In this document: positions 54,624 to 63,753 of the stretch, one piece after another | How positions within the stretch are numbered: the stretch's first letter is position 1 | How the letters are laid out: each line of letters starts with the position of its first letter | NCBI RefSeq assembly: GCF_004803695.1 | Contig: NZ_CP039393.1 | Coordinates: forward strand, 2,976,001 to 3,040,000 | Direction: 5' to 3' | DNA: 64,000 nucleotides | From: Muribaculum gordoncarteri | GTDB taxonomy: Bacteria > Bacteroidota > Bacteroidia > Bacteroidales > Muribaculaceae | The notes under the pieces: model-generated | Seen by the model: only the letters and a program-made list of their open reading frames with translations | What the model was told of the DNA's origin: nothing | Databases searched by the model: none | Program-made: the position numbers and the translations under genes

Positions 54624-55832
54624 ATGTCGAAAGTCATTATAATCGGAGCAGGCGGAGTAGGAACCGTCGTTGCTCACAAGTGTGCGCAGAATCCCGATGT
54701 GTTCAATGAGATAGTGCTTGCATCGCGCACCAAGAGCAAGTGCGATGCAATCGCCAAGGCTATAGGTGCTCCCAACATCACCACCGACTCGGTCGATGCC
54801 GACAAGGTTGATGAGCTCGTGGCTCTGTTCAACCGTCACAAGCCCGACCTTGTAATCAACGTGGCCCTGCCTTATCAGGACCTTACGATTATGGACGCCT
54901 GTCTTGAATGTGGCGTCAACTACCTTGACACTGCCAACTACGAGCCCAAGGATGAGGCTCACTTTGAGTACTCTTGGCAGTGGGCTTATCGTGAACGCTT
55001 CGAGAAGGCCGGACTGACGGCTATCCTCGGTTGCGGATTCGATCCCGGAGTGTCGGGCGTCTTCACTGCCTATGCCGCCAAGCACTATTTCTCTGAAATG
55101 GAGTATCTCGACATTGTTGACTGCAATGCCGGCGACCATGGCAAGGCTTTTGCAACCAACTTCAACCCCGAAATCAACATTCGCGAGATAACCCAGAACG
55201 GCCGTTACTACAGCGAAGGCAAGTGGGTGGTTACCAAGCCGCTTGAAATACACGCTCCGCTCACCTATCCCAATATAGGCCCGCGCGACTCCTATCTGCT
55301 CTATCACGAGGAGCTCGAGTCGCTTGTAGTGAATTTCCCCACCATTAAGAGAGCGCGATTCTGGATGACTTTCGGCCAGGAGTATCTTACTCACCTGCGC
55401 GTGATCCAGAACATCGGCATGGCTCGTATCGACGAGGTAGAGTACAACGGCACCAAGATTGTTCCGTTGCAGTTCCTTAAGGCCGTGCTTCCCAATCCGC
55501 AGGATCTCGGCGAGAACTACCACGGCGAAACATCGATAGGATGCCGCATCTCAGGTAAGGACAAGGAGGGCAAGCCTCTCACCTACTACATATATAATAA
55601 CTGCAGCCATGAGGCAGCCTACAAGGAAACAGGAATGCAGGCCGTAAGCTACACCACCGGTGTGCCCGCAATGGCCGGAGCAATGATGTTCCTTACCGGC
55701 AAGTGGGTTAAGCCCGGCGTGCACAATGTCGAGGAGTTTGATCCCGATCCGTTCCTGGATGTAATCGCAAAGCAGGGTCTGCCCTGGAACGAAGTGTTCA
55801 ACGGCGACCTTGAGGTAAATAAAATTGGATAA
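54624..55832 (+). CDS. Carboxynorspermidine/carboxyspermidine dehydrogenase-like (saccharopine dehydrogenase family)
   Basis: 402 residues from ATG 54624. The frame upstream overlaps mscL and is rejected. The Rossmann start 'MSKVIIIGAGGVGTVVAHKCAQNPDVF' and 'LGCGFDPGVSGVFTAYAAKHYF...IVDCNAGDHG' match the polyamine branch of this family. It would condense aspartate semialdehyde with putrescine or diaminopropane to a carboxy-polyamine, the first step of the alternative spermidine route in gut Bacteroidales. The partner decarboxylase is not in the window. Confidence 0.85.
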   Translation: MSKVIIIGAGGVGTVVAHKCAQNPDVFNEIVLASRTKSKCDAIAKAIGAPNITTDSVDADKVDELVALFNRHKPDLVINVALPYQDLTIMDACLECGVNYLDTANYEPKDEAHFEYSWQWAYRERFEKAGLTAILGCGFDPGVSGVFTAYAAKHYFSEMEYLDIVDCNAGDHGKAFATNFNPEINIREITQNGRYYSEGKWVVTKPLEIHAPLTYPNIGPRDSYLLYHEELESLVVNFPTIKRARFWMTFGQEYLTHLRVIQNIGMARIDEVEYNGTKIVPLQFLKAVLPNPQDLGENYHGETSIGCRISGKDKEGKPLTYYIYNNCSHEAAYKETGMQAVSYTTGVPAMAGAMMFLTGKWVKPGVHNVEEFDPDPFLDVIAKQGLPWNEVFNGDLEVNKIG

Positions 55833-55854
55833 ACAATATCATCAAAATAGATTG

Positions 55855-55892
55855 ACGGAATTGCCCGCGACGGGTGGTTCCGTTATTTTTTT
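55855..55892 (+). terminator. Terminator of the mscL-CASDH unit
   Basis: Outer stem ACGGAA (55855-55860) with TTCCGT (55878-55883) and inner CCC/GGG, followed by TATTTTTTT. The remaining sequence to 56080 is AT-rich with no clear promoter box pair. Confidence 0.75.
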
Positions 55893-56080
55893 ACATATAT
55901 TGAGGAAGCTGTGTCGTTATGGGTAAATGCTGTTAAATAATGATAAGAACCTATGCTGTGGAAACTTTTGAAAATAGAGAATGTTGAACTTGTATTGATT
56001 AGGTTGTGAATTATTACTTATTGTGATACTCATAGCATTAAATGACACACGAATATTCTAACGATATAAATAAGAAAATT

Positions 56081-57376
56081 ATGAACACAGCTCCTTTACA
56101 GGGAATCAAAGTGATAGATTTCACCGAGGTTCAGTCAGGCCCTTCATGTACACAGCTTCTTGCATGGCTTGGTGCCGAAGTTATTAAAATCGAACGCCCG
56201 GGTGTAGGTGATGCAACACGTAACGAATTGCAGTTTGACCCCGATTGTCCAAGTTACTATTTCCTACAGTTAAATTCCGACAAGAAGTCGCTTGCCCTCG
56301 ATGCTAAGACCCCCGACGGTAAGGCTATCCTTACAAAATTAATTGCCGGTGCCGATGTGTTTATCGAAAATCTTCATCCAGGCGCCATGGATAAGCTCGG
56401 ATTCAGCTGGGAAGAGGTGCACAAGATCAATCCTCGATGTGTCTACGGCACTATAAAGGGATTCCCCCTGTCGTCAAAGTATAAGGACCTGAAGGCCTAC
56501 GAGCCTGTGGCCCAGGTAACAGCCGGAGCCGCTTCAACCACCGGATGGTGGGAAGGCCCCGATGATGTTCCCACTCAGTCGGGAGCCGCGCTCGGTGACT
56601 CAAACACCGGTATGCACTTGACCATCGGTATTCTTGCCGCATTGATGCAGCGTGAGCGCACCGGCGAGGGCAGTTTCATATATCAGTCGATGCACAACGC
56701 CTGTCTTAACTTGTGTCGTATCAAGACACGCGACCAGCTTACACTCGACCGTATCGGCTATCTTACCCAGTTCCCGCAATATCCCGACCAGAAGTTTGGC
56801 GACTTTGTGCCTCGAAGCGGTAATCAGGAGGGTAGCGGAGTGCTTGGATGGACCTACAAGTGCAAGGGCTGGGAAACCGACCCCAATGCCTACGTGTATG
56901 TAATCCTTCAGCGCGGCGAGAAGCAGTTTGAGCTCGCTGCCAAGGCACTCGGATTTGAGGATTGGCTCACCAATCCCGACTTCAACACCGCCGATGCTCG
57001 TGACAAGCACAAACAGGCAATATATGAGCGTATCGGCAAGTGGACCATCGACAAGACCAAGTATGAGGTGACCGAGATATTGTCAAAGGCCGGTGTGCCG
57101 GTAGGTCCCGTGCTTTCGACCAAGGAGATCATGAGCGACGAGAGCCTCTATGACGGCAATACACTTGTCAAGATCAATCAGGGCGGCAAGATAGGCGAGT
57201 TTGTAACCGTGGGTGTACCGTTCACCATCTCCAACTATCAGCCTGTCTACGGCCCGTGTCCTACTCTCGGCGGCGATACCGACGAGGTGCTCACATCGCT
57301 CGGCTACACAGCCGACGAGCAGGCACGATTCAAGGCCAACGGCACTACCGCGCCCATGCCTGCACCTGCCAAGTAA
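56081..57376 (+). CDS. frc: Formyl-CoA:oxalate CoA-transferase
   Basis: 431 residues from ATG 56081 (MNTAPLQGIKVIDFTEVQSGPSCTQLLAWLGAEVIKIERPGVGD), which aligns with known Frc starts. ATG 56042 would add 13 residues. The catalytic aspartate is Asp173 in 'LGDSNTGMHL'. 'AGAASTTGWWEGP' and 'CKGWETDPNAYVYV' are characteristic of true Frc rather than generic CaiB/BaiF proteins. It transfers CoA from formyl-CoA to oxalate, feeding the decarboxylase encoded next. First gene of frc-oxc-transporter. Confidence 0.93.
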   Translation: MNTAPLQGIKVIDFTEVQSGPSCTQLLAWLGAEVIKIERPGVGDATRNELQFDPDCPSYYFLQLNSDKKSLALDAKTPDGKAILTKLIAGADVFIENLHPGAMDKLGFSWEEVHKINPRCVYGTIKGFPLSSKYKDLKAYEPVAQVTAGAASTTGWWEGPDDVPTQSGAALGDSNTGMHLTIGILAALMQRERTGEGSFIYQSMHNACLNLCRIKTRDQLTLDRIGYLTQFPQYPDQKFGDFVPRSGNQEGSGVLGWTYKCKGWETDPNAYVYVILQRGEKQFELAAKALGFEDWLTNPDFNTADARDKHKQAIYERIGKWTIDKTKYEVTEILSKAGVPVGPVLSTKEIMSDESLYDGNTLVKINQGGKIGEFVTVGVPFTISNYQPVYGPCPTLGGDTDEVLTSLGYTADEQARFKANGTTAPMPAPAK

Positions 57377-57404
57377 CCTTGCAAGGAATTCATTATATTT
57401 CTCT

Positions 57405-57447
57405 CCATAGTGACAGTCAACAGCCGACATGTCACTATGGATTTTTC
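57405..57447 (+). terminator. Intercistronic hairpin between frc and oxc
   Basis: An 11-bp perfect stem (57405-57415 with 57430-57440, 14-nt loop) is followed by ATTTTTC. It has intrinsic-terminator form inside an operon, so it may reduce read-through or stabilise the frc message. Confidence 0.6.
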
Positions 57448-57475
57448 AAAGCCTAACATAAAAAAAGCAACTATT

Positions 57476-59203
57476 ATGTCAATAGATTCAATACCTCACA
57501 CCGACCCGTCAACAGCCAATGAAGTTACGGGAATGTTGATTCTTACACAAGCGTTAAAGAGAGTCGGCATCGACACTATGTATGGCCTGGTGGGCATTCC
57601 TGTCACGGAGTTCGCCTATATTGCACAGGGTGAAGGCATCAAGTTTGTCGGCTTCCGTCACGAGCAGCAGGCCGGTATGGCTGCCGCCACTCACGGATTC
57701 CTCACCAAGACTCCGGGTGTGCTGCTCACAGTGTCGTCGCTTGGATTCCTAAACGGATTGACCGCTACGGCCAACGCCACGGTCAACTGCTATCCTATGA
57801 TTCAGATTTCGGGCTCGAGCGAGCGTGAGCCCATCGATTTGATGCAGGGTACCTACGAGGGACTCGACCAGCTGAACATCGCCAAGCCTCTTGTTAAAGC
57901 GGCTTACCGCATCAACCGTCCCGAGGATATAATGACCGGCGTTGTGCGTGCCTATCGTGCGGCTGTGTCGGGCCGTCCGGGCGGTGTCTATCTCGATGTC
58001 ACTACCCCGTGTCTTGGCGCGGTGATGGACCGCAAGGCTGCCGAAGCCACATTATATACTCCTGTCGACTTGTGTCCGGCGGTGGTTCCGTCGCCTCAGT
58101 CGGTAGCGAGGGCCATGGAGCTGCTGGCCGGAGCCAAGAAGCCCGTCATCCTGCTTGGAAAGGGAGCCGCCTACGCTCAGGTCGACGACAAGATCAGGAA
58201 GTTTGTCGAAGCCACCGGAGTGCCTTTCTACCAGATGTCGATGGCCAAGGGACTGTTGCCCGATAATCATGAGCTGAGCGTGAACTCCATGCGCAGTTAC
58301 TTCATGGAGCAGGCCGATGTGGTGATGCTCATAGGCGCACGCCTCAACTGGCTGCTGTCGCGAGGTCACGGCAAGTGGAATCCCGACGGCAAGTTCATCC
58401 AGATTGACATCGACCCCGAGGAGATTGACATAAACCGTGCTATAGCAGCTCCCGTGGTGGGCGACATCGAGTCGTCGATCGACGCGATGCTTGCCGCGTT
58501 GCCATCCTACAAAATGTCGATGGATTCCGATTGGGTTCCCTCGCTGCAGAGTGCGTCCAAGGCCAAGAATGCAAAGTTTGCCGAGCGGTTCGTGCCTCAG
58601 ACCGTGCCTATGACTCACTGGAGCGCGCTGAGTGCCGTCAGGAAGGTGTTTGCATCCAACCCCGATGTCGTGCTTGTGAACGAGGGTGCCAATACACTCG
58701 ACGACACGCGCAACGCCATCGACATGATGTTGCCGCGTCACCGCATCGACTGTGCCACATGGGCCATCATGGGCATGGGTATGGGTTCGGCCATAGGTGC
58801 CGCCGTAGCTTCGGGCAAATCGGTTGTAGCCATCGAGGGCGACAGCGCCTTCGGATTCAGCGGCATGGACTTCAGCACTATATGCCGTTTCAATCTGCCT
58901 GTCACCGTGGTCATTTTCAATAACGGCGGTATATATAACGGAGTAGGCGAGAACCTATCAAAGGACGGCGATCCCGCTCCTACCACACTTAACATCAACG
59001 CCCGTTACGACAAGCTCGGCGAGGCATTCGGCGCCAAGACCTACTATGTCACTACGCCGGCCGACCTTGCCACGGCTCTTTCCGAGTCCATAGCCTCTAA
59101 GAAGCCATGCCTTATCGATGTGCAGCTTGCTGCCGATTCAGGCAAGGAGAGCGGTCACATAGGCTATCTTAATCCGGCGGCTCTTATATCGGTAAAGGTA
59201 TAA
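57476..59203 (+). CDS. oxc: Oxalyl-CoA decarboxylase
   Basis: 575 residues from ATG 57476. An earlier in-frame ATG at 57410 lies in the hairpin. ThDP enzyme: activating Glu63 in 'FRHEQQAGMAAA', 'GSSEREPIDLMQGTYEGLDQLN', and cofactor motif 'IEGDSAFGFSGMDFSTICRFNLPVTVVIFNNGGIY'. The 'NEGANTLDDTRN' and 'SGHIGYLNP' blocks are typical of Oxc. It decarboxylates oxalyl-CoA to formyl-CoA and CO2. With Frc it forms a catalytic cycle that turns oxalate into formate, consuming a proton. Confidence 0.94.
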   Translation: MSIDSIPHTDPSTANEVTGMLILTQALKRVGIDTMYGLVGIPVTEFAYIAQGEGIKFVGFRHEQQAGMAAATHGFLTKTPGVLLTVSSLGFLNGLTATANATVNCYPMIQISGSSEREPIDLMQGTYEGLDQLNIAKPLVKAAYRINRPEDIMTGVVRAYRAAVSGRPGGVYLDVTTPCLGAVMDRKAAEATLYTPVDLCPAVVPSPQSVARAMELLAGAKKPVILLGKGAAYAQVDDKIRKFVEATGVPFYQMSMAKGLLPDNHELSVNSMRSYFMEQADVVMLIGARLNWLLSRGHGKWNPDGKFIQIDIDPEEIDINRAIAAPVVGDIESSIDAMLAALPSYKMSMDSDWVPSLQSASKAKNAKFAERFVPQTVPMTHWSALSAVRKVFASNPDVVLVNEGANTLDDTRNAIDMMLPRHRIDCATWAIMGMGMGSAIGAAVASGKSVVAIEGDSAFGFSGMDFSTICRFNLPVTVVIFNNGGIYNGVGENLSKDGDPAPTTLNINARYDKLGEAFGAKTYYVTTPADLATALSESIASKKPCLIDVQLAADSGKESGHIGYLNPAALISVKV

Positions 59204-59248
59204 GCCGCAGGCGGCTGTAATTGAATACGCAATTTTTACACATTTACT

Positions 59249-60220
59249 ATGTTACACATTATTTTATACGCCATCGTGCCTATTGTGGTGGTGATGCTGG
59301 CCGGATTCATTTCGGGCAAAAAAGGCATCTTCAACGGTGACGATTCCAAGAAATTCAACAAGGTTGTGCTTGACTATGCATTGCCGGCTGCCTTGTTTGT
59401 ATCGATTGTGCAGGCCGACCGTGAGATGCTGGCCCGTGACTTGAAATTGTCGATTGTGTCGCTTGTCGTAATCATGGTGTGCTTCATGGCGGTCTATTTC
59501 ATATACCGTTATTGCTTCAAGAAGAACACCGGAGCCGATGCAGCTGTTTCGGCGCTGATAAGCGGTTCGCCTACTATCGGCTTCCTCGGATTTGCCGTAC
59601 TGGAGCCTATCTTCGGTACCAATCCGTCGGTTGCGCTTGTAGTGGCTATAGTGGGAATCGTGGTCAATGCTGTCGGCATCCCTGTGGGACTGTCGCTGCT
59701 TAACGCCTCGCTCGACGGCACTCAGGCTGCTGCGGCGGGCAAGAAGGAGAGTGCGTGGAAACCTGTGATTCACGCTCTTGAACAGCCTGTGGCATGGGCT
59801 CCTATACTCGCTGTGATTCTCGTGCTCCTCGGCCTTAAATGGCCTGACTGGGCAAGCCCTTCATTTGACTTGATAGCCAAGGCCAATGCGTCAATGGCGG
59901 TGTTCTCGGCCGGTATCACTCTTTCATCGGTCAAGATTGTCATCAACTGGCAGGCTCTGCTCGGTTCAATACTGAAGCTTATCGTAATGCCTGCACTGGC
60001 ATTGATAGCCGGCTTGTTGTGGCACATGGATCCGCTTAACATAAAGATGCTTGTCGTGGCATGTGCTCTTCCCCCGGCATTCTCGGGAATCATCATTGCC
60101 GACGAATACAACACCTATGTGGCCACCGGTACTTCATCGTTGACATTGAGTGTGATTCTGTTCATCGGATTCTGTCCGCTCTGGATATGGATTACCGACA
60201 TGGCCCTGAACGCTTTCTGA
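59249..60220 (+). CDS. AEC-family transporter, probable oxalate/formate transport
   Basis: 323 residues with about ten membrane segments in two halves. 'YALPAALFVSIVQADREML' and 'SGSPTIGFLGFAVLEPIFG' are typical AEC (auxin efflux carrier) elements, and 'ACALPPAFSGIIIADEYNTY' marks the second half. It follows oxc by 45 nt. E. coli has the same set (yfdW frc, yfdU oxc, yfdV AEC), which supports a role in oxalate uptake or formate export. The substrate itself is inferred. Confidence 0.85.
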   Translation: MLHIILYAIVPIVVVMLAGFISGKKGIFNGDDSKKFNKVVLDYALPAALFVSIVQADREMLARDLKLSIVSLVVIMVCFMAVYFIYRYCFKKNTGADAAVSALISGSPTIGFLGFAVLEPIFGTNPSVALVVAIVGIVVNAVGIPVGLSLLNASLDGTQAAAAGKKESAWKPVIHALEQPVAWAPILAVILVLLGLKWPDWASPSFDLIAKANASMAVFSAGITLSSVKIVINWQALLGSILKLIVMPALALIAGLLWHMDPLNIKMLVVACALPPAFSGIIIADEYNTYVATGTSSLTLSVILFIGFCPLWIWITDMALNAF

Positions 60221-60253
60221 TAAAAAATAGGAACAGCTATACATCGAAATCCG

Positions 60254-60305
60254 GTGCATAGATGTGCTTGAGTCATTGACTTGCACATTCCTGCACTGTT
60301 TTTTT
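60254..60305 (+). terminator. Terminator of the oxalate operon
   Basis: GTGCA...TGTGC (from 60254) pairs with GCACA...TGCAC (to 60296) with a small internal loop, followed by TGTTTTTTTC. It lies 34 nt after the transporter stop. Confidence 0.7.
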
Positions 60306-60368
60306 CATGTTACTGTGAAAAATGGGCCTGCGGTTAATCAATAGCGGGGTTTGGATTGTTGAAAAATT

Positions 60369-61436
60369 GTGGATAAAAATGTTACATCTCCGTCGCCTCG
60401 ACATGGCCGTTGGTATATTTTGGGTCGTGTGCTGAAGGTGGTTGTGCCGCTCTCTATTTCGGCGGGGCTTGTCGTGTGGCTTTTTCACAAGGTCGACATA
60501 GACAAGGTGAAGTCTATCATAGAGCAGGGTGTCGATTACCGTTACATCGCGGCCATGATGGTGATTACCATTTTGTCGCACATCATAAGGGGTGTGCGCT
60601 GGGGCATTCAGCTTCGTGCGGCCGGAATACCCCGCATCCCTGCCGTGGCTGAGAGTGTGTCGATATTCGGGGCCTATGCGCTTAATCTGATGTTTCCTTA
60701 TCTTGGCGAGGCGTGGCGTTGTGTCTACATAGCCCGGCGCGAGAATTGCAAGCTGTCGACGGTTGTAGGCACCGACCTCGGCGACCGGGCATCGGATGCG
60801 GTGATGATACTGATGCTTATAATCCTGACCCTGATTGTGGCGCGGGGCTATATCGACAAGTTTCTTGACCGATACCCCATGGGCAAGGCGCTTGACCGCT
60901 TTACTACCGACGGCACGCTGTGGATTTTTATCATCCTTGCCGTAATCGTGGTGGCTGTCGTGGGCTATGTGTTCCGCAATACGAGTTTTGTAATCGGCGT
61001 GAAGAAGAGCGTCATGAGAATGTGGAACGGTTTCAGCGTCCTGTTTCACATGAAGGGCACGGGGCTTTACATCGTGTTCACTTTCGGAATATGGATATGC
61101 TACTTCCTTGAAACCTATTTGTGCTTCTTCGCCTTTCCGTTTACGCGACAGCTCATAACGGGCGAGGGCTATGCCCTGGGGTTGATTCCGGGGCTGGTGG
61201 TTTTTGTGTTCGGCTCGTGCAGCATGGCCGTTCCTTCCAACGGCGGTCTTGGGCCGTGGAACATCGCGGTTATATTTGCGTTGAGCTTGTTTGGAATCGG
61301 GAACAATGACGCAGCGGCCTATTCGATTGTGTTCTGGAGCTTCCAGGCGATGGTGCTTATTGCGTCGGGCATATTCGGAGCATTCTACATCATGTTGTCG
61401 CGCAGGGATGCCCGCCGGTTGTCGGAAAAACAGTGA
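60369..61436 (+). CDS. Lysylphosphatidylglycerol-synthase-type membrane protein (flippase-like)
   Basis: 355 residues, probable GTG start at 60369. About eight membrane segments. Family motifs: 'ILSHIIRGVRWGIQLRAAG', 'NLMFPYLGEAWRCVYIARRENC', 'TDLGDRASDAVMI' and 'SCSMAVPSNGGLGPWNIAVIFAL'. This matches the transmembrane part of MprF/UPF0104 proteins without the aminoacyl-transferase domain, so it may translocate a lipid or glycan precursor. Substrate unknown. The stop codon lies in a 9-bp stem (61434-61442 with 61457-61465) without a T-run. Confidence 0.82.
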   Translation: MDKNVTSPSPRHGRWYILGRVLKVVVPLSISAGLVVWLFHKVDIDKVKSIIEQGVDYRYIAAMMVITILSHIIRGVRWGIQLRAAGIPRIPAVAESVSIFGAYALNLMFPYLGEAWRCVYIARRENCKLSTVVGTDLGDRASDAVMILMLIILTLIVARGYIDKFLDRYPMGKALDRFTTDGTLWIFIILAVIVVAVVGYVFRNTSFVIGVKKSVMRMWNGFSVLFHMKGTGLYIVFTFGIWICYFLETYLCFFAFPFTRQLITGEGYALGLIPGLVVFVFGSCSMAVPSNGGLGPWNIAVIFALSLFGIGNNDAAAYSIVFWSFQAMVLIASGIFGAFYIMLSRRDARRLSEKQ

Positions 61437-61490
61437 AGCCGCAACTCGTGGTGAGCGCGGCTTCATGGTGATATTGTTGAGGGGTTGATG

Positions 61491-62294
61491 TTACTTCTTC
61501 TCCTCGGCTTTTACCTCGGGAGGTGTTATGCCTTCGTCGGTGGCACGCTTCTCCATGCGCTGGATGCGCTTGTCGAGGTCGGGGTGCGATGAGAAGAGCT
61601 GGTTGATTTTGCTCTGCTTTCCTTCGCCCTGAATCTCCTTAAGGCGCTTGAACGAGAGAGCCATGGCCCAGGGGTTCTTGCCCGATTTCTTAAGGAACTC
61701 GTAGCCGTAGTCGTCGGCTTGGTTCTCCTGCTTCTGTGAATATTTGGCGTTGGCGAGAGCCTCTCCGAGGTCGCCTATCTGCGAGTCGGTAAGGGCTGCG
61801 ATTGTACCGCCGTTTGCCGAAATGCCGTCCTTAAGTGCCGAAGTGAGCAGTGCGGTGCGGAATGCTTTCTTTGAATCCTTGTGGGCTACATGTCCTATTT
61901 CGTGACCGATTACGCCGAGCAGCTCTTCGTCGGACATTATATCCATAAGAGCGGCAAATACGCGCACGCTTCCGTCGGCGCATGCAAATGCATTAACATC
62001 TACTACCCAGTAAACCTTGAAGTTCAAGGGTATTCCTTCAACATCGGTAAGTCCCTCGGTGAGTCGGTTAAGACGCTGGGTATAGGGGTGGTCGGGTTCG
62101 CACACCTTGTTGTGGGTATCCATCCAGTCGATATACTCCTTTACATAGGCAGTCATCTGTTCGTCGGTTAAAGTGGCTGCTTGAACTGCCTTTGCGGCTC
62201 CGCCTACGGCTTTCTTAAGGTTGAATTGAGCAAATGCCGGGGTTGTGGCGAAAACGCACAACAATACACAAATTAATTTGCTGATAGTCTTCAT
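61491..62294 (-). CDS. Exported M48-family zinc metalloprotease
   Basis: 267 residues from ATG 62294 with signal peptide MKTISKLICVLLCVFATTPAFA. Zinc motif HEIGH at 131-135 with the third ligand in 'QENQADDYGYEFLKKSG', then 'SSHPDLDKRIQRMEKRA', the usual M48/BepA-LoiP ending. Likely a periplasmic quality-control protease. Single gene. Confidence 0.9.
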   Translation of the reverse strand: MKTISKLICVLLCVFATTPAFAQFNLKKAVGGAAKAVQAATLTDEQMTAYVKEYIDWMDTHNKVCEPDHPYTQRLNRLTEGLTDVEGIPLNFKVYWVVDVNAFACADGSVRVFAALMDIMSDEELLGVIGHEIGHVAHKDSKKAFRTALLTSALKDGISANGGTIAALTDSQIGDLGEALANAKYSQKQENQADDYGYEFLKKSGKNPWAMALSFKRLKEIQGEGKQSKINQLFSSHPDLDKRIQRMEKRATDEGITPPEVKAEEKK

Positions 62295-62414
62295 AATATG
62301 TTTAAATAGTTGATTTAGGAATTCAAATTGCACTGCAAAGTAAGCGAATTTCCATTACATGACAAAATTTTTAATTTCACATATTTATTGTCGAACCGGC
62401 TCTTAAAAAGGCTG

Positions 62415-62800
62415 TCAGCTCATCTTTTTTGCCTGCTTTCGGTATTTTGTAGGAGAGAGTCCCGTTTCTTTATTGAATATCTTATAAGTTCCGGGCTGAA
62501 TGCCACCATCAGATATGTGATCTCTCCGGCATTATTTGCCGACTCCGGTTTATATTCCCAATAGTGAGGCATTGACGGCGGAATCAGCACTACATCTCCT
62601 TCGACGAAAGGCATCAGGGTGTCGCCTGTCATGCGCACACCGTTGCCGCCGGTTACATAATATAGTTCCCAAGCCTCGTGCCTGTGCATCTTGGCTTCGA
62701 GGCTCGGTGCAATGTGCTGGGAGATGAAAAAGAAGGAATGATCTTTCACCTCGGGCAATGTATAGGAAATTACTGCATCGTCCATTATGGCGTATGTCAT
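62415..62800 (-). pseudogene. AraC-family regulator remnant with internal deletion
   Basis: The open frame from 62800 gives a cupin sensor domain ('HRHEAWELYYVTGGNGVRMTGDTLMPFVEGDVVLIPPSMPHYWEYKP...LMVAFSPELI') and then turns into nonsense, stopping at 62420. In another frame the same DNA reads 'YKIFNKETGLSPTKYRKQAKKMS' to a stop at 62415-62417, the last helix of an AraC DNA-binding domain. About 150 residues between sensor and C-terminus are missing, so the regulator cannot bind DNA. It is directly downstream of the DUF2269-like gene. Confidence 0.78.
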
Positions 62801-62804
62801 TAAC

Positions 62805-63299
62805 TTATGGGCGCTTTATTTTTGCTTTCCAGGGCTTGAATACAGAGATTATCAACACCACGGTCAGCAACAGCAACTGAACAGGCCCCCATACCGCACT
62901 TGTTGCAAGGTTGGCATCGTAGGTATCTATGTTTGAGAGATACCATTCAGGCGACTGTACATTACCGTTGACAGCCGGACCCATTATTATCCATCCTATG
63001 AGTATCATGACAATTGTCAACAACCATTTGACACTCAGCCATCGTTGTCGGAAGAATCCCCATTTTGTCCAGATGCCATACACTATAGCAGTAACCAATA
63101 TTCCAATAACTCCACCGAAAATCAGCAAATCATCCAATATTTTTATTGCCAGGGAAAGTGTGGACATTCCTTCCGGCGTTGTTGGGGTTACTGCAACTCG
63201 GAGTAAATTCATAGCGACTCCGCAACCAATCCAAAGAATTGCCGCAAAAAGATGAAATGTTTTAAGCCATTTCTGGCCTGTAATACCAAGGGACTTCAT
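62805..63299 (-). CDS. DUF2269-like membrane protein
   Basis: 164 residues with four membrane segments (about 10-30, 52-75, 88-108, 135-153). 'GQKWLKTFHLFAAILWIGCGVAMNLLR' is the typical start of DUF2269-type proteins, with a His that could bind heme or metal. Function unknown. It lies 4 nt before the AraC remnant. Confidence 0.72.
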   Translation of the reverse strand: MKSLGITGQKWLKTFHLFAAILWIGCGVAMNLLRVAVTPTTPEGMSTLSLAIKILDDLLIFGGVIGILVTAIVYGIWTKWGFFRQRWLSVKWLLTIVMILIGWIIMGPAVNGNVQSPEWYLSNIDTYDANLATSAVWGPVQLLLLTVVLIISVFKPWKAKIKRP

Positions 63300-63421
63300 A
63301 TTATCGTAATTTTATTTGTGCAAATAAACAACAAATATTTGAAACAATTTAACAAATGACCGACAAACAGACGCCTTAATTTTGCATTACAAAACATAAA
63401 CATCAAAAATATACATAGAAT

Positions 63422-63686
63422 ATGGAATTTTCAGAAGTATTGGATCGTCGCCGCACCTACCGCGACTACTCCGACCGTGAAGTGAGTGATGAAATCCTCG
63501 ACAAAGTAATCTCGGCAGCTTTCAAGGCTCCGACCAACGACCATCTGCGCCAGTTCGAGTTTGTAGTGGTACGCGTTAAAACCGTTCTATAATCAACGGC
63601 AAAGTCCTCTGCTTCACCCGGTGGAACAAAGCTCGCTCAACTATTTCGCATCGGCATGGTGCGCTCTTGAAAACATGCTACTTTAG
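63422..63686 (+). pseudogene. Nitroreductase remnant
   Basis: The ATG at 63422 starts 'MEFSEVLDRRRTYRDYSDREVSDEILDKVISAAFKAPTNDHLRQFEFVVV', a nitroreductase N-terminus with the FMN-binding Arg cluster, but it stops at 63590-63592. In the +1 frame the same region continues 'KPFYNQRQSPLLHPVEQSSLNYFASAWCALENMLL' before a stop at 63684-63686, which fits the middle of the same family. So a deletion with frameshift near 63570 and a truncated 3' half have killed the gene. Confidence 0.78.
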
Positions 63687-63691
63687 AATCA

Positions 63692-63722
63692 TTGCACACT
63701 ATGTTGCAAGTAATTAACTTTG
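63692..63722 (+). promoter_or_regulatory. Promoter of the sugar O-acetyltransferase gene
   Basis: TTG (63692-63694), 20-nt spacer, TAACTTTG (63715-63722), a full consensus match. Predicted start about 63728, 26 nt before ATG 63754. Confidence 0.72.
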
Positions 63723-63753
63723 CAAAATTAAATATAAGATATGGTTATTCAAT

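Noticed and set aside
60273-61466. 397-codon open frame on the minus strand
   Set aside because: It overlaps the flippase-like gene completely, starts within its 3' end, is His/Arg/Lys-rich with no domain pattern, and the plus-strand gene has clear family motifs.
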